Part shown: positions 59,346-64,000 of the stretch, piece by piece
Layout of the letters: each line of letters begins with the position of its first letter
How positions within the stretch are numbered: the stretch's first letter is position 1
Source: Talpa occidentalis
Taxonomy: Eukaryota > Chordata > Mammalia > Eulipotyphla > Talpidae
Reading direction: 5' to 3'
Assembly: GCF_014898055.3 (NCBI RefSeq)
Contig: NW_023604861.1
Span: forward strand, 97,342,083-97,406,082
DNA: 64,000 nt
The notes under the pieces: model-generated
What the model was told of the DNA's origin: nothing
What the model saw: only the letters and a program-made list of their open reading frames with translations
Databases searched by the model: none
Made by a program: the position numbers and the translations under genes

Positions 59346-59928
59346 GAGTTGAGAGAGGGAGGTCAGTCTCCCATAACTGCTTCAGGCTGGAGTGGGGCAT
59401 AGAGCTCTCCCAATGTAAGGGCCTGGGGTGTGGTCTCTCTAAGGCTGGCCCCTGAGCTGGTGATTGATTGCTCTTGTTAGTTCTGGGAGGAGGTGTAGGC
59501 AGAGTCCAAGGGGTGGGTGTTTGTCCCTTTTGGAGGAAGAATTTGAGTTTAATGGCCTCTAAAAGAGAAGAAACAAATTTAACAATGAAACTGAGTGTGC
59601 AAGGCCCATAGAAAAGATTCTCTTGAGGGGGGGGGGTGTGGAACAGACTTTTCTCTAAGTCTGGTTTTCTTAGGCAGGATGTTACCTGTTTACTCTGGTT
59701 AACTCCTCTGCTAGATAAAAGCATGTTCCCCTGGGGCAGCAGCAAGTAGATAACAGTAGGAGGAGCATCATGGTAGAATTGTTTTCAAGGGACCTATGGG
59801 GGAGGGAGTGTAGACAGAAATTAAAGGAAAATAGAAGAATTACTGTGGCAATCCAGCTTAGAGTCTGGAGTGCCCCTCACTTATTTTCTGGATGGCTCTC
59901 GCTTGGGCAGTGATCACCCGTCCTCTTT
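59346..59928. other. unassigned sequence (possible rest of the LTR)
   Basis: A G9 run lies near 59628-59636. There are no retroviral protein motifs and no exon. Confidence 0.35.
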
Positions 59929-59939
59929 GTTTTTGTTTT

Positions 59940-60228
59940 TGTTTTTTTTTTTTAGGTTTATTTATTTATTTATACAAGAACTGGGATACAGACCAGATGC
60001 GCGGGAGGTGAGAGGATTCACCAGAGACAGAGTGGGGAACAGAACGGGCAGGCTGACTGAAATACACTGCAGACCACCCTGTTTCAAGGGGAGCAGCGGG
60101 AGAGACAGGAGAGGTCTGCTTCGCCATGTGGGACCCTCGCCGGCCGGCCGGGATCGAACCGGCGCTGCAGAGCCTATGGACAGCTTCACAGCGCTGCGCT
60201 CAACTTGCTTGCGCCACCAGGGGAGGCC
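59940..60228 (-). mobile_element. tRNA-derived SINE, type B, with extra 16-17 bp
   Basis: The full-length reverse-complement copy has box B intact (gggatcgaaccggcg). Between 'aaatacactgc' and 'ggggagcagcgg' it holds about 16 extra bases (accaccctgtttca core, near 60071-60087) not seen in the other copies. 'cctcttt' on both sides (59922 and 60228) may be a short TSD. Confidence 0.93.
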
Positions 60229-61477
60229 CTCTTTATAGTCTTTTTGCAACAGGGTGGTCCCCAGGAAAGGGGGAGGTTCCCTGCCCCACCCAAGGGAGGG
60301 TGGAGCTGAGCAGGAAGAGGAGAAGCTGCAGAAGAGACTGAGGAAGGAAGGAGCAGGATGGAGCCAGGAGACCTGGAGGAGGTGCATGGAGCCTAGAGAC
60401 ACGTGAAGAAACTGCGCTTGTCTTTTGGTCGTGGACTGGGTGACACAGATGTGGGTGAGACCCGTGGGGAGGTGACAATGGCAGCTTTTATCTGGATGTT
60501 GATTTTGCTCTTTTCCTTCCGGGCTTGTCCCATTGTTTGTGACCCTTTTCTGTGGGTCCCCACTGGAAGATGTTTTAGACTTGTGGCAGGCTTTGGGGCC
60601 TTGCTCTGGGCCGACCCCATATGGATGGAGTTTTACCCACGAGGGGATGGGTAACTTTGGGTGCTTCATTTAGAAACTAGACTCTTTGCCTTACCTGTAT
60701 TGTTTCCTAGTTTTTATTAAAGTTCCTTCCCATTAAAGCGTCATATGTTTTGTGTTGATGCGGCGGATGGCAGAACCCATTTAGAATAGGCAGGTTTGCG
60801 GGGTTTGGGCTACCCCTCTCCCTGTCCTATAACATTTTGAGGAGGCATTTTCTCACAAGACCTTTGGGCCACAACATTCCTGTTTGTCAAGTAAAACAGG
60901 GAAATTTGTTTTTTTCCAAATTGGAAGGAATTGGACTACCTGTCACTTCTCTCAGGTATTTATTATGTAGTTCTCTTCAGCCTTTAGCTTTTCTTATCCT
61001 CATTGTAGTCCCAAATCTTTCTCCCTGCATTCCCCTGATTCTGTTGTTACAGAATTCCCTGAGCATAGTTTAAATATACTCACCCCACCCTCCAGGCTAT
61101 TTGAACAGCTCCACCACAACTGTTGGAAACAGTGAGAGTGACCTATGACCCATGACTACCAGTGCTGCCTGTGCTTTGAGGACTCCAGAGTCAAAACAGA
61201 CAGACAGACAGACACACAGAAAGTCAACACTCTGGAATCCCCTGAGTCTATCCATGTGCATGTCTCATTTCATTTCCTTGGAAAAAATTAGTATTCAGGG
61301 ATATGGTTGAATTTTAGAGCTCGAAGAGAGTCCTGAGCAGTGTGTGAAACCTGTGTTTCTGCTGAGTAAAGAAGACAAGACAGGAAGTCTGAGAAAAGGG
61401 CCATTTGTCCATGGCCCTCAGACTCCAGAAGCAGAGTGCTGGGCTTTGGAGGGCATTTTAATCTGGATTCACTTCTC
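60229..61477. other. unassigned sequence, possibly LTR-derived
   Basis: The segment 60240-60870 has unusual composition and two ATTAAA-type signals near 60717 and 60733 on the plus strand. An LTR is possible but not shown. A CAGA repeat (about five units) lies near 61197-61216. Confidence 0.3.
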
Positions 61478-61640
61478 TCATTGTCTGAGTGAACCAGGGC
61501 ACTCTATGCCTCAATTTCTCCATCTGAAAAATGGGGGAAATATTAGTGTTTGTCACCTTGGATTTTTGTGAGGTTTAAATGAGTTAATATACATAAAACT
61601 CTTAGAAGAGTGCCTGGCTAATCATTCTGTCAGTAAGAGA
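61478..61640 (+). mobile_element. MIR relic
   Basis: 'tatgcctcaatttctccatc', 'tgaaaaatgggggaaatatt', 'gtgaggtttaaatgagttaa', 'cttagaagagtgcctggcta' is the MIR core and 3' part in order. Confidence 0.9.
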
Positions 61641-62479
61641 GCGAAAACCACTGACATAGCCTAAAAGCCTTTATTTTATACATGAGAAAAACAGAGCTCA
61701 GAACCAGTCTCAGCTAGTTAGCAGCAAGAGTCAGGATGAAGTTCCTTTCTGCTCAGGATTTCTCAACCAATGCTGTTAATTCTCTTCTTTGCCCTGAAGA
61801 GGCTGCTGAAGTAATGAGGTCATGATATCCACAACATGTGACGCCCTTGTGCCTTTGTTAGGATTCACAGTTTGTCTTTAAGGCGTCAAGAATGATCTCT
61901 GAGTAAACATGGCAGAGCCCATCTAACCATTTTCTGCTCATGGAAGTGGAAGTTCCTAGATCTTTCGGCCTTGACTGAGACCTCATGGCTGGTAATGGTC
62001 ACGACAGCCCTGCCCCACATGGCCTCTTCCCATGGCTGCTGGGAAGGGTGGCACTTGGGGTACACTGCTGGCTGGACCTCTGACATTCAGCCTGACCATG
62101 CGCTGGGTGGCTTTTGAGTCAGGTGGGCCATGAGAGTCATCTGAACAGCACCATGTCCTTGGGTCCATTGTGGGTCCCCTGTGTGTTCTCTTTGTCTGTG
62201 TGTGTTCCCTCAGTGTGTCCCAATCAGCTGGAGAGAAGCTGGCAGTGAGCATTTCCTTAGACACAAGGGGTGCCTAGAGACACCCTGGACTCCTCCTGCA
62301 TATTCTGGATGCTTGCTAGAGGTAAGGCTCACACTGGGTATTTTCTGGGGGCCACCCTCCTAACTCAGGCCACACTCTCTGTGGGTTGCTGCTACAGCCT
62401 CCTTACCGGAAGGGAAGCAGATGGCTCTGAAACCACAGGGCCCTGGGCGTGGCCCCCAGCTCTGCACTCTACTTTTATG
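61641..62479. other. unassigned sequence
   Basis: Nothing is recognised. A MIR-like word 'tgagaaaaacagagctcaga' near 61683 may be a small reversed relic. Confidence 0.35.
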
Positions 62480-62625
62480 TGTGTGTCTTGGCTTCCTTGT
62501 CTGTAAAGTCATGGGTCATATATACCAAAAGTTTGCTGTGAGGATTAAATGAAGTGACTGTTGAAAGTATCACAGGACCATAACTGATGTGTGGCAGATA
62601 TGAATTAATGTCAGTTCCTGCCCTG
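62480..62625 (+). mobile_element. MIR relic
   Basis: 'tcttggcttccttgtctgta', 'gctgtgaggattaaatgaag', and 'tgatgtgtggcagatatgaa' follow MIR plus-strand order. Confidence 0.8.
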
Positions 62626-63104
62626 TCTTTCTTTCCTAGTACATGCTAAGGTATGCAGCTGGAGGAACTATGAATGTGAAAAAAAAATGATTTGTTACCT
62701 GCTACCCCCATCTTTGAGATTTGCATGCTTTGCAGGATGAGGTGGTTGGAGGTGAGTGGGGGTGATGGAGGTGGTTGGGAGACAGAGGCCTGAGTGATTG
62801 AGTGGTGATGGGCAGCTTGAGGGGAGATTCTTACATAGTTTGGGAGGAGCCGTGGTTGCCCTTAGACCCTGTGAAATCCCCACTCATCAGTATCACTCAG
62901 TGAGAGCTAAGTTTGAATACCCGTCGCAGGCACACCGGAGTCTCCATCTCCAACTTGGGGTGATGGTCACTGGCAGCATGGAGTTGTGGGAGATGGACAC
63001 ACCCGCCTCCTAATGTTGGTAATGCCATGTGGGGTGTTGATCTGTGTGTGTGCCAGAGAACTTAGTTCCTAGTAGGGCAAAGGGGCATACAATTAAGACA
63101 TAAT
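62626..63104. other. unassigned sequence
   Basis: A GGTGG/GGTTGG-rich stretch lies near 62740-62780. No gene is recognised. Confidence 0.35.
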
Positions 63105-63470
63105 ATATAGTTGACCTTTGAAAAACATGGTTTTGGACTTTGGTTTTTTTTTTTAGATTTATTTATTTATTTATACAAGCACTGGGTACAGTCAGAAGTG
63201 CGAGAAGTACGGGAGGGTGATAGAATTCACCAGAGCCAGAGGGGAGCAGCAGGGGAGCAGCAGGCGGCAGGAGAGGTCTGTGCGCCAGGTGGGACCCTCC
63301 TCTGGTGGCCGGGGAGCAGCCGGGGATCGAACCGGCGCTGCAGAGGCTGCAGGCAGCTTCACAACCCAGCGCTCAACCGCTGCGCCACCGGGGAGGCCCG
63401 GTTTTGGACTTTGAAAGTTCATTTATATGTAGATTTTTGTTAATAGATATACTGGACTTTTTTTTGCAGA
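63105..63470 (+). mobile_element. Tigger-like DNA transposon relic split by a SINE
   Basis: 'atagttgacctttgaaaaac' followed by 'atggttttggactttg' and, after the SINE, 'aagttcatttatatgtagat' resembles the terminal region of Tigger2/MER28 elements (terminal inverted repeat beginning cagttgaccct). The other end is not visible. Confidence 0.45.
63143..63399 (-). mobile_element. tRNA-derived SINE, type A, young, internal deletion
   Basis: The copy is flanked by a perfect 14-bp TSD, ggttttggactttg, at 63129-63142 and 63400-63413. Box A (plus-strand ccgctgcgccacc) and box B (gggatcgaaccggcg) are intact. About 40 bp are missing in the 'cagactgacgaaatacactg' part, leaving a doubled 'ggggagcag' motif near 63241-63261. 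Confidence 0.97.
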
Positions 63471-64000
63471 TTACCAATGTTTGAAGTGTTATATATGTAA
63501 ATGTGAATTCTTTTATCACCTTGTCTTTTATTTTTGATATCTAGTGCTAGTAGTACACATATTGTCCATATATCTTGTATCATATTAGATAGTACTGATA
63601 AGATAAGCTTCCCTTCCAGTGGGTCCAGACCCATTTCTCCCTAGTCTCATTCCTGTCAGCTCCTGTACTTTGCTGGGCAGGACCACTACCTCCCATGGTG
63701 GTCCTGGAGAGAAAGTTCTCTTGTGCCAGCCCTTGCAGCTGTGAGCTAGGGAACACTGCCCAGGAGTCTTCCACTGTGATGCAGGGTGCTCCCCAGCCCC
63801 TCTGAGACACCATCATTTGCAATAATATCTTTGAAGTTCAATAACATGACTTTTAAAGGAAGTGCTGATTTATACTTCTTTTCATTCATTCATTGGTGTG
63901 GAGGGCTCTTCACCATGTTATTAAAAAAAAAAAAAGTGCTAACAGTGGTACTGACAGATGAAAGGATACGTTTTGTCAGTTTAGGGGGAGGGTTGCAGCA
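63471..64000. other. unassigned sequence
   Basis: A poly(A) run lies near 63921-63933. No repeat family or exon is recognised to the end of the window. Confidence 0.35.

Noticed and set aside
59962..60669. 235-codon open frame on the minus strand, the longest in the window
   Set aside because: The C-terminal 100 residues are a translation of the SINE at 59940-60228 and recur in other SINE copies. The rest has no known domain.
60240..60870. a plus-strand LTR with ATTAAA signals
   Set aside because: There are no clear TG...CA ends, TSD or primer-binding site, so I left it as unassigned.
1..64000. camelid origin based on the SINE
   Set aside because: The camelid Vic-1 SINE, as I recall it, has a different tRNA head and short tail region, and no such copy is present here.
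1..64000. CRISPR array, prophage or bacterial operon
   Set aside because: Regular direct repeats with unique spacers are absent, there are no ribosome binding sites before long frames, and the repeats are mammalian retroelements.

Overview
The window is nuclear intergenic (or deep intronic) DNA of a placental mammal. This follows from the mix of interspersed repeats: L1 of several ages, L2 and MIR relics, MaLR-type (MLT1) and MLT2-type LTRs, one Tigger-like DNA transposon relic, and 14 copies of a tRNA-derived SINE of about 250-280 bp. The SINE has an RNA polymerase III box A (TGGCGCAGCGG) and box B (GGTTCGA), a body with no tRNA similarity, and a TAAATAAA tail. It is not primate Alu, rodent B1/B2, ruminant Bov-tA, cetacean CHR, pig PRE-1, camelid Vic-1, horse ERE, carnivore CAN, vesper-bat VES or hedgehog ERI-1 as I remember those families. 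I cannot name it with confidence. A laurasiatherian host is likely; an insectivore such as a mole is a guess only.

I see no protein-coding gene that I can defend, and no rRNA, tRNA, snRNA or CRISPR array. The longest open frames either run through SINE copies, which stay open in one frame by composition, or fall within the length expected by chance in 64 kb. The only recognisable protein sequence is decayed L1 ORF2 (reverse transcriptase C-terminal region).

Layout. 1-4.2 kb: old LINE debris, two SINEs, and a 5'-truncated L1 on the minus strand with a SINE nested inside. 4.7-5.2 kb: L2. 7.3-10.7 kb: a long old L1 on the minus strand with a nested SINE. 11.3-13.2 kb: L2 and a second young truncated L1 with target-site duplications (TSDs). 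16-17.2 kb: L1 pieces. 18.5-19.3 kb: an L2 split by a MaLR LTR. 20.5-22.9 kb: two young SINEs with perfect TSDs. 23.7-25.9 kb: three MaLR LTRs in a row. 26.5-33.7 kb: L2, TG microsatellite with a 69-bp tandem duplication, SINE, MIR, and an L2 split by a minus-strand MaLR LTR. 33.8-34.2 kb and 58.9-59.3 kb: two ERV1-like LTR pieces. 39-40.6 kb: alternating purine-pyrimidine repeat and an old L1. 42-43 kb: GC-rich patch next to an AT-rich patch. 44.1-45.2 kb: L2, L1, and a perfect 26-bp inverted repeat. 46.6-48 kb: old L1. 48.6-49.4 kb: two SINEs in opposite orientation. 53-60.2 kb: L2 split by a SINE, more SINEs, an MLT2 LTR. 61.5-63.5 kb: MIRs and a Tigger-like relic split by a young SINE.

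There is no gene system to describe. What the window offers is a layered history of insertions: MIR/L2, then MaLR, MLT2 and old L1, then SINE type B, then SINE type A. It also has a few local structures (inverted repeats, duplicated microsatellite units) worth checking.
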